From the NCBI GenBank assembly GCA_028023455.1, contig JAQFVV010012442.1, forward strand, positions 1,014,501 through 1,078,500: a stretch of DNA of 64,000 bases. The letters are read 5' to 3'. Position 1 is the first letter of the stretch. The number at the start of each line of letters is the position of its first letter. Under the pieces are notes generated by a model. It did no database searches and was not told the origin of the DNA. It worked only from the letters and a program-made list of their open reading frames with translations. The translations under genes and the position numbers were made by a program. Source of the DNA: Epiperipatus broadwayi. Lineage: Eukaryota; Onychophora; Udeonychophora; Euonychophora; Peripatidae. Below are positions 11,966 to 24,478 of the stretch, one piece after another.

Positions 11966-12371
11966 ACCATCATTGTGTTTAGTGTTATGAGATAGTGTGA
12001 AGAGTGGTGGGTCATGTGAAAGTGTATGCTCATATAACCTATATATCACATATATAGACACAGGTATATAATAAGCCTGTGTGTTTCAGTTATTGCATAG
12101 TAGATATGTCTGCCCATCACTTGTATATGTATTAAATGGATTATGTCCTGTGCATGAGGAGTCAGATTGACCTTAGGTCAACATGGGTATGACAAGAATC
12201 TCAGCCTCAGGATGGCGTTTGAGCATTCCATCATCAGATTTTTCATTTGGATGGATGGTGAAGAGTGGGAGTATGGAGTGGATTAAAGCCTGTCCATTCA
12301 AGTATGAAGATTGGTTACCTTAATATATATCTGAACACTTATTGCATATATGTGTAGAGATGGTAATCTGG

Positions 12372-12415
12372 ACCAACTGATGATTGCTGTTTTAGCATGA
12401 AATACATATATTGAT
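12372..12415 (+). ncRNA. Hammerhead ribozyme, retrozyme 2, second direct unit
   Basis: Core CUGAUGA (12377-12383); stem II UGCU (12385-12388) with AGCA (12394-12397) closing loop GUUUU; GAAA (12399-12402); stem III AUA with UAU over a 2-nt loop; NUH AUA, cleavage after 12410. Stem I is weakened: CCAA pairs with UUGA at three positions. Both core boxes are intact. Confidence 0.65.
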
Positions 12416-13835
12416 TATTATTTATCTTTTCAACATATATGTGTTCAAGTGTATCAGTGTTATGAGATAGTATGGAGAATGGTTGGTCATGTGAACATCT
12501 GTCCTCATATACCTTTTATATTACATATATAGACACAGGTATATAATAAACATGTGTGTTTCAGTTATAAATTTATTTTATAAATGTAAATTGTTCATTG
12601 CAAATAAATAGTATTGATATCTAAGAATATTTTGTATTATAAATTTCTTTAGAACTTAAAATCTTATCATTTTTATTAAAATTACTAACAATATTATAAA
12701 TCAATTTGTGATTAAATACAATACTTAATAAATTCATGGTAAATATATTTATATTACTTATTTTATCAGAATTATATTTACACAATTTATCATTTCTAAA
12801 TAAAAATGATTTTAATCTAGATAATTTATATATTATTGACACATTTGAATCTCAAGGAATATATTGCCTACGATACATTAATCTAATTTATTTTTATTAT
12901 GAGTAGCATTAAGTTCCAAATATTGAATTGACATTTTTCTTCAAAAGATTTATTCCATTTTAAAATTTCTAAACCATTTAATTCATCAAATAACAAATGT
13001 ATAACATCTAAACTACCACAAATAAAAACATTATCACCATACCTGTAATATATTTTAATACACAGGTAATATATATTATTATTATTTAGAATTATATCCT
13101 CATATCTTGATATTACTAAGCTACATATTTATGAAACTACCTGAAGACCAATGGGCTAACCATTATACATTTTATAAAAATATTAATTAAGATTATTATA
13201 TGTATTTTTATCAATAAAGCATAATATATCAATTATAAATTTTATTCCTTTATCATTCACTTTTTTTAATGTTAAAGCATCTAATATAATTTTTATAGAT
13301 TTTAATCTATCTACTGAACCGTGCATCTCACATATATCAAATGTAGAAATACCATAATTATCACTAATATTAATATAATGAATTTTCTTTACAAAATTAA
13401 AGGATGAATTAATAGTATTTTTTCCAAAACCAAGAAATTTTTTTAGTAATGATTCTATAAATCTAAAAGTTTCATAAGAAAATGATTCACCAATATCAAT
13501 CATTAATCTTAAAGATTTATCCTGTTTATGTAATTTAATATTCGAAAATATCCTTCCTAGGACACACTGCAGGAGAAGGATAAAGCTGATAATATGTAGC
13601 AGCATTTATATTTATGTTTTTTTTTTAAATATCATCAATAAAATTTAAACGCAAATTTTCAATATTTATTTTTTCAACCTCTTTAAATTTAAGCTTTTCC
13701 ATTTGAATTGAAACTTTATCATAGTAATCAAACTCCAATTCCAACTATAATTAACATTGTTTTTAAATTTCTTAACGTTTACTTTTTTTCCCTAATTCAT
13801 TTGATATATCAGAAGAACATATAATTAGTCAAGTG

Positions 13836-13907
13836 TTAGGGGCCTAGTGGTTAGCATAGCTTCTTTCCTAGCAGCTAGTCCGGGTTCGCTTTCCAGTTAA
13901 TGCATTT
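13836..13907 (+). tRNA. tRNA-Gly(UCC)-like sequence, probable pseudogene or SINE head
   Basis: CCTAGTGGTTAGCATAGC resembles the D-arm and A box of tRNA-Gly. An anticodon arm GCTTC-TTTCCTA-GCAGC (4 of 5 pairs) places anticodon TCC at 13866-13868. A T-arm with GGGTTCGCTTTCC (B box, with A changed to C after TTCG) follows. The acceptor strands (GTTAGGG and TTAATGC) do not pair, and no CCA-adjacent discriminator context is clear. It is therefore more likely a decayed tRNA copy or the head of a tRNA-derived SINE than a working tRNA. Confidence 0.6.
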
Positions 13908-14029
13908 CACATATATATTTAAAAAAAAACATTTAATTATACTAAAATAATGTTCAATAGCAACTTTTAACTCCAAATTACTATCACTCCACATATCACG
14001 AATTTATTTAAAACCATAATTTAAAATAT

Positions 14030-15300
14030 ACTGTTGTTGAAAATCTATATTCACATTAGAAGAGTAATCTTTTGATCAACTTTTTTATAGTAATTATTAA
14101 AAAAATATTGACTTCGTTTAATTTTGTAAAAAAAATTCATAACATCGCTATCTTGAAAGCATCTATGAGTCTTTTTATAAGAATAATATTTGTCTACATT
14201 CTGTCTATCACCATCCAATGTCTCTCTTCCTTCATATAAATCCATATTATAGTCAAAACAATTTTCAATCCTTTCATAATCATGCAAGCATCTGCCCCTA
14301 AACGAAGGTTCTGGATCAGTAAGTTTTTTTTCTCTCTCATGAGGTCAGTAACCTTTAATTCAGTAGATAAAGCAACATGTATTCCAAGTCCATAAGCATT
14401 ACTTTTAACTTTTTGCTTTTGACTTAATGTGCTTACAACAGATCTCATAGAAGGACAGCTTAAAATTTCATACAATTCTCCATGAGAATGATGCCCATCT
14501 TGAATTCTAGCAGCTGGTTCTCTACTTTATTCGTCAAATGTTTTATCATCTTCTGTAATGTGACTAGTTACTAAGAAGGTACAATTGGAGTTGCTAATGG
14601 AAAAAAAGTTCTGTACCCTCAAAATAATCAGCTCACATTCTCTTTACACTAAAATATATTTCAATAGATAATTATGTTCCATGAGGTGGCTGTCTTCTAA
14701 AGGGAGTTCCTTCCTCATCATCATGCTCATGCTTTTCCCTCTGGTTACAAACTTCTTGTTTATCATGGACTTGCTTTTTAGGCTGATATATAAACTGTTC
14801 TTTCATCTTGATGGCATCATAGGTTGTTCCTATGAGTATCTATCCCATTTGATCTGATCTCTGCTAAATTTGTGCTATTTCTTCCATTGTTTGGTTTGAT
14901 TTTTTTCTACCATTAATCAGTCTGTATGCCTTGTCATTTGTTCTAATATTTGAGAATATATTCTGCTCCATTATTTCTTTCTCTGGGAAGGTCTTATCTT
15001 GAGAATAACACCTTGAATGTGATCTAAGGGTTTGTGGTTGAAATGAATGTTCTTTGAGCTATCCACTAATATCATATTTCATGCCCATTGATTCAATATA
15101 TTATTCCAGCTTTACACTATTACCAGCATCAATGTCCTTTAATTCAATATCTTTTTTTCCAATTCTTCACTAATATCAGATTCAATGTCCTTTGATTCAC
15201 TATCTGCACTAGTACCCCTTTCCCTGTTCTTCTATCAATTTCTGTCTTTTATTAGTTTTTAAAAATTGCCCATTTCCCTGAACTATTCTCGAATAAATTC
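14030..15300 (-). pseudogene. Unassigned broken reading frame
   Basis: Minus-strand translation is protein-like over more than 1 kb but broken by frameshifts and stops. Segments include SADSESKDIESDISEELEKK, TFPEKEIMEQNIFSNIRTND, QPKKQVHDKQEVCNQREKHE, EILSCPSMRSVVSTLSQKQK and THRCFQDSDVMNFFYKIKRS. The composition is charged, like a retroelement gag or an accessory protein. I recognise no domain. It lies upstream (minus sense) of the tRNA-Gly-like sequence and the 10.8-13.8 kb PLE. It could be an unrelated retroelement relic or a dead host gene. Confidence 0.4.
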
Positions 15301-16755
<1,455 letters not shown>

Positions 16756-16858
16756 AAATATATGTGGCTTAATATATATATATATATATAGTGAGAGTAC
16801 CACATATAATATATGTGGCTTAATATATATATATATATATAGTGAGAGTACCACATGA
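16756..16858. repeat. Direct duplication of TA array plus LTR tip
   Basis: Two ~51-bp units, each ATATGTGGCTTAATATA, a TA run, then GTGAGAGTACCACAT. The second GTGAGAG... is the start of the 5' LTR, so host flank, TA tract and the first ~15 bp of the LTR were copied together after insertion. Confidence 0.8.
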
Positions 16859-18474
16859 GCCTCATCTAAAATAATTTGTTTCTTGGTGAATTTAACTGTG
16901 CCTATATCTAATCAATAGATATATCATCTATATACATAAACTAGTTAGTATTAAAAGAATAATTCTAAAAATGAATAATTCTAGTTTATTTGTACACACA
17001 CATAAATAAATGTTTCTAACTAATAGTATTTTTTTTTGTATTGACTAAAACTTGACATTTGACAAAGCCTTAAGTGAACATTGCATTTTTATCAGTTGAA
17101 ACAAAGGAAATAAACTTTTAAAGTTCATTACAAATTGTATATTTTAAACAAAAGAAGGCGTGCATATGATTATGTGATATCCTTGCTGAATTTGATCCAG
17201 TATAAAAACGAACTAATATTGTTATGACAATAATCTTCTATTTAGTTATCAAGGCAAGAACTATGTTAGTAAATTTAAATGTGTTCAAATTTAGAACACA
17301 TTTAAGAAAAAAAAGAAGATTCACTATTTTTAAAACTGTCTTCAAGTAATTAATTTACTGCCTTTTAATTTTATAAAGAACTAAAAAAAATAATCGTTGA
17401 AATTGACAAGGTTATAAGAGTTATCAACGTCTTCGAAATGAGCTTTCAAAAGATATATTTAAGAGACAAAAATTTATAAAGATGTTCTTTGGCTAGACAA
17501 TTTATGCTAGGTATTTCTGCTGATGTTTTAAACTTGAAAATGTAAATTTATTTCTACTTAATGCCTAAATTATAATCGTTGTAATTCTCATTTAAAAAGC
17601 TGCTTTAATATTGGAGTATTATATTGAAGATGTTAAATATTTTACTATGCAAATATTTAAAGAATGATTATCTGGATTGCCTCTTCAAAGGATGATCAAT
17701 CAACTTTATGTTTCAACATTCATTGTCATTTTATTTCGTCTAAGGAGGGATATAAAACCGTTATTTTTTCGCATCTTGGAATACTTCGTTGTGCACTCTA
17801 ATATCTCTAAAACTTTATTTCCTTTGTGGATAATTATATTTACGTGGAGAAATTATTTCATATAGTAAATTGATTTTAACAGAATAAGTGGAGAACTGAT
17901 AAGATGAATGTTTCATTTTTATTTATTTAATAAAATTTAGATGATGATATTTTGATATATGCTCTGATGAAACTGATGGCTGACTAAGGTAAACGCTTTT
18001 AAATTATTTCAATTTAGAAGTAGGTTTTATGATATTTCAAATTGAATCTTACTTGACAATTATCATATTTTTTTTAAACATACATAATTAATATCAGGAT
18101 ACATTCTATTATTAATCTAGTATGAATGGATCTTATATTATATAGACATACAACACACATCGAATCATTTTAATGACACAATAAGTAGATTTATAATGTA
18201 TGGTGGTATTATCTATTGTACATATGATTTTGAATTATATATATGTAAATAATTACATTATGTTTTTTTTTTCTGAATGTTAAATAGTCTATTATATATA
18301 TATATATAAGCACAGATTATAATTCTAAATTTTAATATTTTTATTATTGGTGTGATATTATTTTTGTTTCAATTACGGATTAAAATGTGTTAAACTTGAT
18401 TTTAAAAATAAACAGGTCTCATTTGTTTATTTTATTTAGTCAATTTATAAAACCAATAATTACAAATATGCATA

Positions 18475-18510
<36 letters not shown>

Positions 18511-18817
18511 TATGCATATTTATATATATATATATATATATTGAATCAACTTAGTGATATAATATTTATAAAAAAGTTATATATAATTTATATTAAATTT
18601 ATCATTACTATGGGATATTTGTGGAAATACCTGAAGAGAGTCAATTGCGATTTCTACTCTGATCTTGAATTCTGAGAGTAACAAGGTTATTAATAGAGGA
18701 GTGGATTGGATTATATTTTAAATCACATCATCCATGGCATTCTATAAGAAGACTCAAAGTCTGACTATATTTAGATGTGACTTCCTCGAGTCCTGAAAAG
18801 GATTGTCCCATTATACA
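16841..18817 (+). repeat. 5' LTR of gypsy element 1
   Basis: About 1.98 kb. Aligns along its length with 26185-28149. It starts (A/T)GTGAGAGTACCACATGAG and ends ...CCCATTATACA. It contains an internal TA palindrome (18466-18523) missing from the 3' LTR. No TGG-type primer site could be assigned just downstream. Confidence 0.85.
18464..18523. repeat. (TA)n-centred palindrome inside the 5' LTR
   Basis: The left arm AAATATGCATACTCATA and right arm TATGAGTATGCATATTT are perfect reverse complements (17 nt) around a TA run. The 3' LTR has only TA runs and TATTGAATA at the same place. Confidence 0.9.
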
Positions 18818-18854
18818 TGATGCCATTCTTAAGGCATGAAACAGTAGTTTTCCA

Positions 18855-18957
18855 TTAGTTAAATCCATAGTTTAAAATATATATATATGAATATGTGGTA
18901 TATATATAAATTTAGTTAAATCCATAGTTTAAAATATATATATATGAATATGTGGTA
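18855..18957. repeat. 57-bp direct repeat, two copies
   Basis: TTAGTTAAATCCATAG, an AT run, then GAATATGTGGTA occurs at 18855-18900 and again at 18912-18957. It lies in the leader of gypsy element 1. Confidence 0.85.
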
Positions 18958-19226
18958 AATTGGTAAAAACACTAAATAATAAATAATAGAGTCCTTGAAA
19001 TAAAATAAACCATAATAAACAGATAAGACAGTGCTTTAAAATAAATAAATAAATAAATAAATAAGATTGTAATTTGAACATTAAAATATATATTATAAAA
19101 TCATCTTATAAAAGTAGGAAAAATAGAATTACATGTAAGGGCATAAGCACAGGATGAAATCTTATGGCATATATTAAAGTATAACCTTGAATTAAAGTAG
19201 TTTATATATATAACAGTAGAAATTTT

Positions 19227-20432
19227 TTGTTAATGATAACTAGAAGTGGGAAAAAGCTAATAATAATGGAAGTAAAAAGTTTCAAAGAATCTTTAAGTAA
19301 TAAAGATAGTGAAATAGAAATTACTTCAATTAGTGATGAACAAGGGTCTTTACAAGTCCTAATGTCTGAGGGGTCTGTAGAAGAAGTTGAACATCCTTCA
19401 CAAGTTCACATGACAGATCAAATATTATCCCAAACACAAAAGGTAACTGAAGCTATAATAGTACAACCTCAAGGAAGTGATAAATATATGGCTCAATTGG
19501 TCCAAATTATAATAGATATAAAAGATGATATGAATGATATAAAAGATGATATGAATAATATAAAAGCTGATATGAATAATATAAAAGCTGATATGAATAA
19601 TGTGGCAACCAAAGCTGATATGAATAATATGGCAACCAAAGCTAATATAAATAATATAAATGCTGAAATAAATAAAATGAATGCTGATATGAAGGGAATA
19701 AATGCTGATATGAAGGGAGAAATGGCTAGAATGAATGATAATATGGTAACTAAAGTTGATATGGATAATATGGAAGGGAAATTAAAAGAAGACATAATTT
19801 CTATAAAAGAAGAGTTAAAGAAATATATTGATAATTTTAAGGAAAAAATGCATGTAGAAATCAAAGATTTGAAAATAAATTGTGTGAAGAAATGAAACAA
19901 TTATCATTAGATTTAAATAATGTTCAAAAAGATAATGTTGAAAAGAAACAAACAGTAAATGAAGTGAGAAATGAGATGAATGAACGAAACTTACAATGTC
20001 AACAACGTTTTAAAGAATTTAGTTGTAGTGTAACTAGTCTATTAGAAATCAAATATCAAGAGATACACCAGAACCAGGAAACATTTAAAAATGAAATTCA
20101 AACAAACCAAGAAAAGTACCATGAAAAGATTCAAGAAAAATTTCAAGATATTTATGTGAAAGTAAATCAGTTTAATACAAGACAGAGTGGTGAAATAGAA
20201 ACAAGGATGGAATTTAGTGAAACCATAAAACAAGATTTAAGGCAGCTTAGAGATAAAGTGGCTTTAAATGAAGCAGATATAATTATAACTAAAAAGGCTT
20301 TAGAAATAATTATAAAGGACGCAAGTGGGACACAGAATCAAACACATCACATGAATAAAACCACTACCCAAAATTTTATCCATGTTGAATCTCAATTAGA
20401 TAAAAATTCACAAAATATAGAAAGGCCATTAA
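19227..20432 (+). pseudogene. Gypsy element 1 gag, N-terminal coiled-coil region
   Basis: Two open segments (19227-19895, then 19880-20432) are joined by a frameshift near 19885. The start ATG at 19227 precedes a basic stretch. Residues about 95-185 are a repeated heptad-like array (IKDDMNN, IKADMNN, TKADMNN, INADMKG), predicting a long coiled coil. This region likely drives multimerisation of the particle protein. The second segment is also charged and helical, ending LDKNSQNIERPLT at 20432, where a TTAA-flanked MITE interrupts it. Gag resumes at 21276. The coiled-coil N-terminus resembles those of the gag genes at 5.2 kb and 32.0 kb. Dead because of frameshift and insertion. Confidence 0.8.
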
Positions 20433-21275
20433 CCCTTTAACTGTCCAATTGTTCATTCGCTGCAGGTGGTATCACTCAAAGCTTTTAATTGGCCGATGCA
20501 CAAAATAATGTATCAATTTTTCAAAAGTTATTGACCGTTTTTTTAAATATATTCACTTTAGTTTCGTTTTTAAAAAGTATATTAGTAATTTCTAACATTA
20601 TAAAAATAAACGAAAGTTTGTTCAAAAATAAATTTTGATTTTTAATTTTAAAAATATTTGTTACGGTTGACATGAAAAGAAACGGCAATCGTAATTTCAC
20701 GTTATGATTTTTTTCCCGACTTTGCAATAAATAAATAATTCTTGCTAAAATCGTAACTATTTTTGTAAAATAATATTTATTTTTGACATATTATATGAAA
20801 ATAATTTGTATTTTATTTGTATTTCATCAAAAAATATTTTTAAAATGCTCTAAAACATTCGTTTATCATTTTCAAAATAAAACAAAAGCGTTAAGTAAAT
20901 TTTTAATTTTTGGCAGCCATATAAAAATTTTAACAGCCAATAAGATTCAAGAAAAGATGATGAGAAGGCGGAGCTTTTCCATTTTCTTTTGTTTACAAAA
21001 TTTCAACAGCCAATAAGATTCAAGAAAAGATGTGAAAAGGCAGTGCTTAGTTTTTGTTTGACATAAATCATCAATTAATTGATTTTTTACTTGTAAAATA
21101 ATTCAATAGATGGCAGTATATTATAAAACTTTTTGCGTTCTAAAAAATGACGTTTAAACCATAAACGTAGTCCAAAAACTAAGCAATTTACAGCGATGTC
21201 AAATTTACTCGATTAAAACGAATATGTATCAAAAAGTGCCTCGATTAAGAACGAGTCAAACAGTCAAAAGGTTAA
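20429..21275. mobile_element. piggyBac-type MITE, copy 1 (TTAA target)
   Basis: An 839-bp insert (20433-21271) between TTAA repeats at 20429-20432 and 21272-21275. The termini are inverted: left CCCTTTAACTGTCC, and the right end read inward CCTTTTGACTGTTTG. Removing it and one TTAA brings the two gag halves together (...NIERPL and EHSPNIQDD...). The interior matches copy 2 at 35338-36118 collinearly. No transposase frame. TTAA targeting and C/T-rich short TIRs are characteristic of piggyBac. Confidence 0.75.
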
Positions 21276-22400
21276 GTGAACATAGCCCAAATATACAAGA
21301 TGATAAAGTAAAGAGAAATGTAAAAAATAATTCAGATACATTTACCTGAGATCTTAATGATGCAATGAAATCCCTATTGGAATCTATCTTTCCACATCAA
21401 ATGATGCAAAAAATGAAGAATATTTTATTCATGATAATTTTGATGAAGTTAATCCTAACATAAATCAAAGTAATTCAGATTTACCTATGCTAACACCACA
21501 TATCGATTCTACAAGGCTAAATAAACCATATAATCATACAACACAAATTAATACCATTAATCAATTTGTGTTACTCAAGGTTTTTAAGGGATTACTAAGT
21601 GAAGCACCCATAGAACACCTTAAGAGTCTCAATTTAAATTTTTCAGTAAATAATAATTTGACTGAGGGAGAAAAACTGATTATTGCTTATAGTCATTTAC
21701 AGGAGGATGCACTCCTATGGTGGGAGTCATTATTCACAACTCCATCCACATTTGATTACCAAATTATGTTGATTAAAAATTTTTGGAGTAGGGATAAACA
21801 AGAAACATTACTTTATCAGCTATTTCAAGAGAAATATAGGCCTTCTCCAGGGGAAACATTAACTAAATTTCTTCCGACATCAAGTTACCAAACTTAGAAC
21901 ATTAAGTATTTATCATTTAACAGAAGGTGATATTGTTCGTATTGTCAAAAGAAACTTACCATGGAAAATTGAGCAAACATGCTCAAATACCAATAGTATA
22001 AAAAAAGTAACAGAATTACTTAACAGTATTGATTTAAATAATACTAACATATCATCAAGAACTACAGAAAAGAGAAAAGAAGAACTCACAGTAAATACTA
22101 TTTACTATAAAAAAGAAAGAATAATAATGACATAAATCATTGGAAAGGGAAGTCATTACAGCTAATCCTTTCTCATACACACTCAAATAAGAGTAATCAA
22201 ACATCAAATAATAAAAACAAAATGAATCCTCTCAATAGCCCAGAAAAATGTCAACCTACAACCAGTAATCATGCACTGAAAATACAGCAAAAACCAAACT
22301 GAAAATATACTTGGGGTCATGTTCCTCATTTCAAGAAGCCAAAAAAATGATGAGGGACGTAAATAAAATAGAAATCTGGGAAATCACTAATTTGATGAAT
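21276..22400 (+). pseudogene. Gypsy element 1 gag, capsid and nucleocapsid region
   Basis: Resumes after the MITE. The frame 21487-21897 holds the retrotransposon-gag capsid signature: FKGLLSEAPIEHLKSLN, then LIIAYSHLQEDALLWWESL, then NFWSRDKQETLLYQLFQ and YRPSPGETLTKF. A frameshift at about 21885 leads to SIYHLTEGDIVRIVKRNLPW and VTELLNSIDLN. The nucleocapsid is too decayed to show a clean CCHC knuckle; only a WGHVPHFKK-like trace remains near 22310. Confidence 0.8.
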
Positions 22401-22439
22401 TCATGGGAGGACAGAGCACCTGATTTTGCTTTGCAAAGT

Positions 22440-22929
22440 TGCCCCATGATAGAGGTGTTGTTTGAGGACATACTGGTTAAAGCATGATTAGATTATGGTA
22501 GTCAAATATCATTGGTGTCAGATGCATTTCTATCATAAAGTTCTGACAAATAACCCTAACATCAAAATCTTACCACTAAAATCCACACAAGTCACCATGG
22601 CGAATAATAGAAAAGTCAAATTATTACAAAAAAAAATTTGGATACAAATTAAAATTGGCCAAACAACCCTCTATCATGTCTTTCTTATATTAGATGGCTT
22701 AATACGTGAGGCTATCTTAGGGGCAGATTTCCTCCACATGAACCATTCTATCCTTGATTTCTCAAATAAAGTAGTTAGGATTAATGATGGGATTTTGGAA
22801 ATGACCTTACATCCAAGATATGGTCTTTTTGAGGTTGACTGTATGATATCTGTAATCCCACAAGCCCTAATTGAAAGTAAAATCGCAGAATCTAATTTAC
22901 TTGGAAGCAGTGACAAAATTAAATTATGA
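22440..22929 (+). pseudogene. Gypsy element 1 protease
   Basis: Retropepsin-like. MIEVLFEDILVKA leads into LDYGSQISLVSDAF (after a stop), corresponding to the active-site D-T/S-G-S loop, with Tyr replacing Thr/Ser. The second signature, LIREAILGADFLHMNHSILD, is the conserved I-L-G-x-D-F-L segment. Protease would process Gag-Pol. Stop codons and the altered active site indicate a dead copy. Confidence 0.8.
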
Positions 22930-22984
22930 TCTGTTATTAATGAATCTGGCCCTATTTTTTCGGAAATACCAAGGATAATAAAAA

Positions 22985-23768
22985 GTTTCTAGCAGAGATA
23001 AAATCTTATACATGACCAACCCTTTCAATCCAAATCATATCCTATACCATACCAATATCGTGAACAGATAACAAAACAAATCAATAAGATGCTAGATTGG
23101 AAAATTATTTCCAAATGTTCTTCACCTTATTGTAATCCAATTGTTACTGTGAAGAAGAAAGATGGGTCGATGAGATTTTGTTTGGATGCTTGTCAACTGA
23201 ACAAAATTACAGTTCCTGATAGGAACATCCCACTGCCCATCCACAATTTTTTTGTGAAGTTTGGAAATAAGCAGGTATTCTCTACCTTTGACTTAACCTC
23301 CAGTTATCGGCAAATCAAACTTTATCCTGATGATCACCAGTATACTGCCTTTTGATATGAAGATTTCACCTGTCAGTTTAATAGGATGCCCTTTGGATTG
23401 ATCAATAGTGGTGCTGGCCTTATACGATGCTTGGATAAAACCTTATCCCCTGAGGTCAAACAGATCATTACAATTTATGTGGATGATGTAATTATTGCAT
23501 CTACCACTATTGAAGAACACCTTCAACATTTAATATTATTTTTAAAAAGTGTTGTGTGAAGGAAATTAAAATCAATTTCAAGAAAAGCACATTAGTATGT
23601 AACAAAGTTGTTTTCTTAGGACATATCATTGGATGCAATGGGATAAGACCTCATCCTGATAATATCAGTGTCATACATAACTTCCCAAAACCCAAGAGTA
23701 GAAAACAAATTAGATCATTCTTGGGACTGTGTAATTTCTACAATCATTTTTTTGCAAAAGTTCAATGA
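22985..23768 (+). pseudogene. Gypsy element 1 reverse transcriptase
   Basis: Clear Ty3/gypsy RT. In order: fingers (CSSPYCNPIVTVKKKDGSMR, FCLDACQLNKIT); motif A FSTFDLTSSYRQI with its Asp; FNRMPFGLINSG; catalytic IYVDDVIIAS near 23480; then the thumb and connection LGHIIGCNGIRPHPDNI and FLGLCNFYNHF. A stop at 23353-23355, a frameshift near 23555 and another break at 23766 inactivate it. The catalytic YVDD is intact, so decay is not at the active site. It belongs to the same pol as 22440-25540. Confidence 0.9.
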
Positions 23769-23779
23769 CTGACCACATG

Positions 23780-24478
23780 GAATGATTACTAAAACTTATT
23801 AGAAAGAATGAAAGGTGGAACTGGACTAGTGAACAAGATGAGGCATTTGCAAAGATTAAAACAGGGTTCTTAGAGCAAACCATCTTAGCCTTCTCTGATT
23901 TTAACAAACCATTTATTGTTCAAATGTACAGCAGTGGTTTTGGATTAGGGGTAACATTATCCCAGATCCAGGAGGATGGTCAACCTGGTGTCCTCTATTT
24001 CATCAGCCATCTCTTGAAAGGTCCAGAATTAAAATATATGGTCACCGAGAAGGAGGCACTAGCCATAGAGTGGGCCTTCCAAAAGTTTCAACATATGCTC
24101 CTTGGATCAGAAGTGATAGTGGTCATAGATCACAAAAGCCTCAAATTCCTGAATCACAGCTACTTGACTAACAGTTGTTTAATCCGGTGGAGCTTGTTAT
24201 TGCAGGAATTCAATTACACCATCCAATATTGCAAAGAATCTGAGAATGTTGTGGCGGATGTGCTCAGTCGAAACCCATGTAGGTCAGAACAATGTAACCT
24301 GTCAGTTGATAATGCCTACATTACTAACATCGATCTAATTATTGATAAAAATGTAGAGAACGATTTAAAAAACTTACAAGACCCACAGTCTAATGATCCT
24401 GACTTAAATCCCATAATTAGTGCATTAAAGGGGGATAAAGTTCTGCATGTGCCAAAAATCTTATCTGATATAAGTTAG
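23780..24478 (+). pseudogene. Gypsy element 1 RNase H
   Basis: Follows the RT connection. The segment around 23890 reads FNKPFIVQMYSSGFGLGVTL, where family members have Q-T-D-A-S; the first catalytic Asp is thus replaced. Later landmarks are normal: YFISHLLKGPELKYMVTEKE, LAIEWAFQKFQHMLLG, VVIDHKSLKFL and VVADVLSRNPC, the last being the conserved domain end (N-x-x-A-D-x-L-S-R). One long frame (23924-24478) covers most of it. Confidence 0.85.

Larger units (their letters stand above)
11299..12574 (+). mobile_element. Retrozyme-like element 2: two tandem units plus an inverted unit, 10-bp TSD
   Basis: The insert is 11309-12564, flanked by TTATAAATTT at 11299-11308 and 12565-12574, and it splits a PLE. 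It has two direct units (about 11653-12087 and 12088-12564) that begin CAGTTATT-CATAGTAGAGATGTC-like, preceded by one inverted partial unit (11309-11650). No reading frame is conserved among the units. Each unit carries a hammerhead ribozyme; the spacing of predicted cleavage sites in the direct units (11958 and 12410) is 452 nt. Tandem non-coding units of a few hundred bp with a type-I hammerhead and no ORF match animal retrozymes, which are transcribed, self-cleaved and circularised, and presumed to be mobilised in trans. Confidence 0.75.
10790..13790 (-). pseudogene. Penelope-like element with RT and endonuclease remnants, interrupted
   Basis: Minus strand. The 5' portion (13790-12580) encodes PLE RT pieces: RIFSNIKLHKQDKSLRLMID, LGFGKNTINSS, then ISTFDICEMHG, which matches the RT palm motif-A region (S-x-D-V-x-x-L-Y in relatives) with its Asp kept. 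The post-RT linker follows (SRLKSFLFRNDKLCKY at about 12830-12780). The 3' portion (11298-10790) holds the degenerate nuclease and the family tail LINRQAANIKINELWEN. The two parts are separated by the 11309-12564 insertion, which lies in the linker at a sequence equivalent to ...FIKKIYK... of other copies. Multiple stops make it dead. It resembles family A in its tail and 3' motif. Confidence 0.8.

Noticed and set aside
19493-19900. 135-codon hydrophobic frame on the minus strand
   Set aside because: Antisense shadow of the gag coiled-coil repeat; no independent support.
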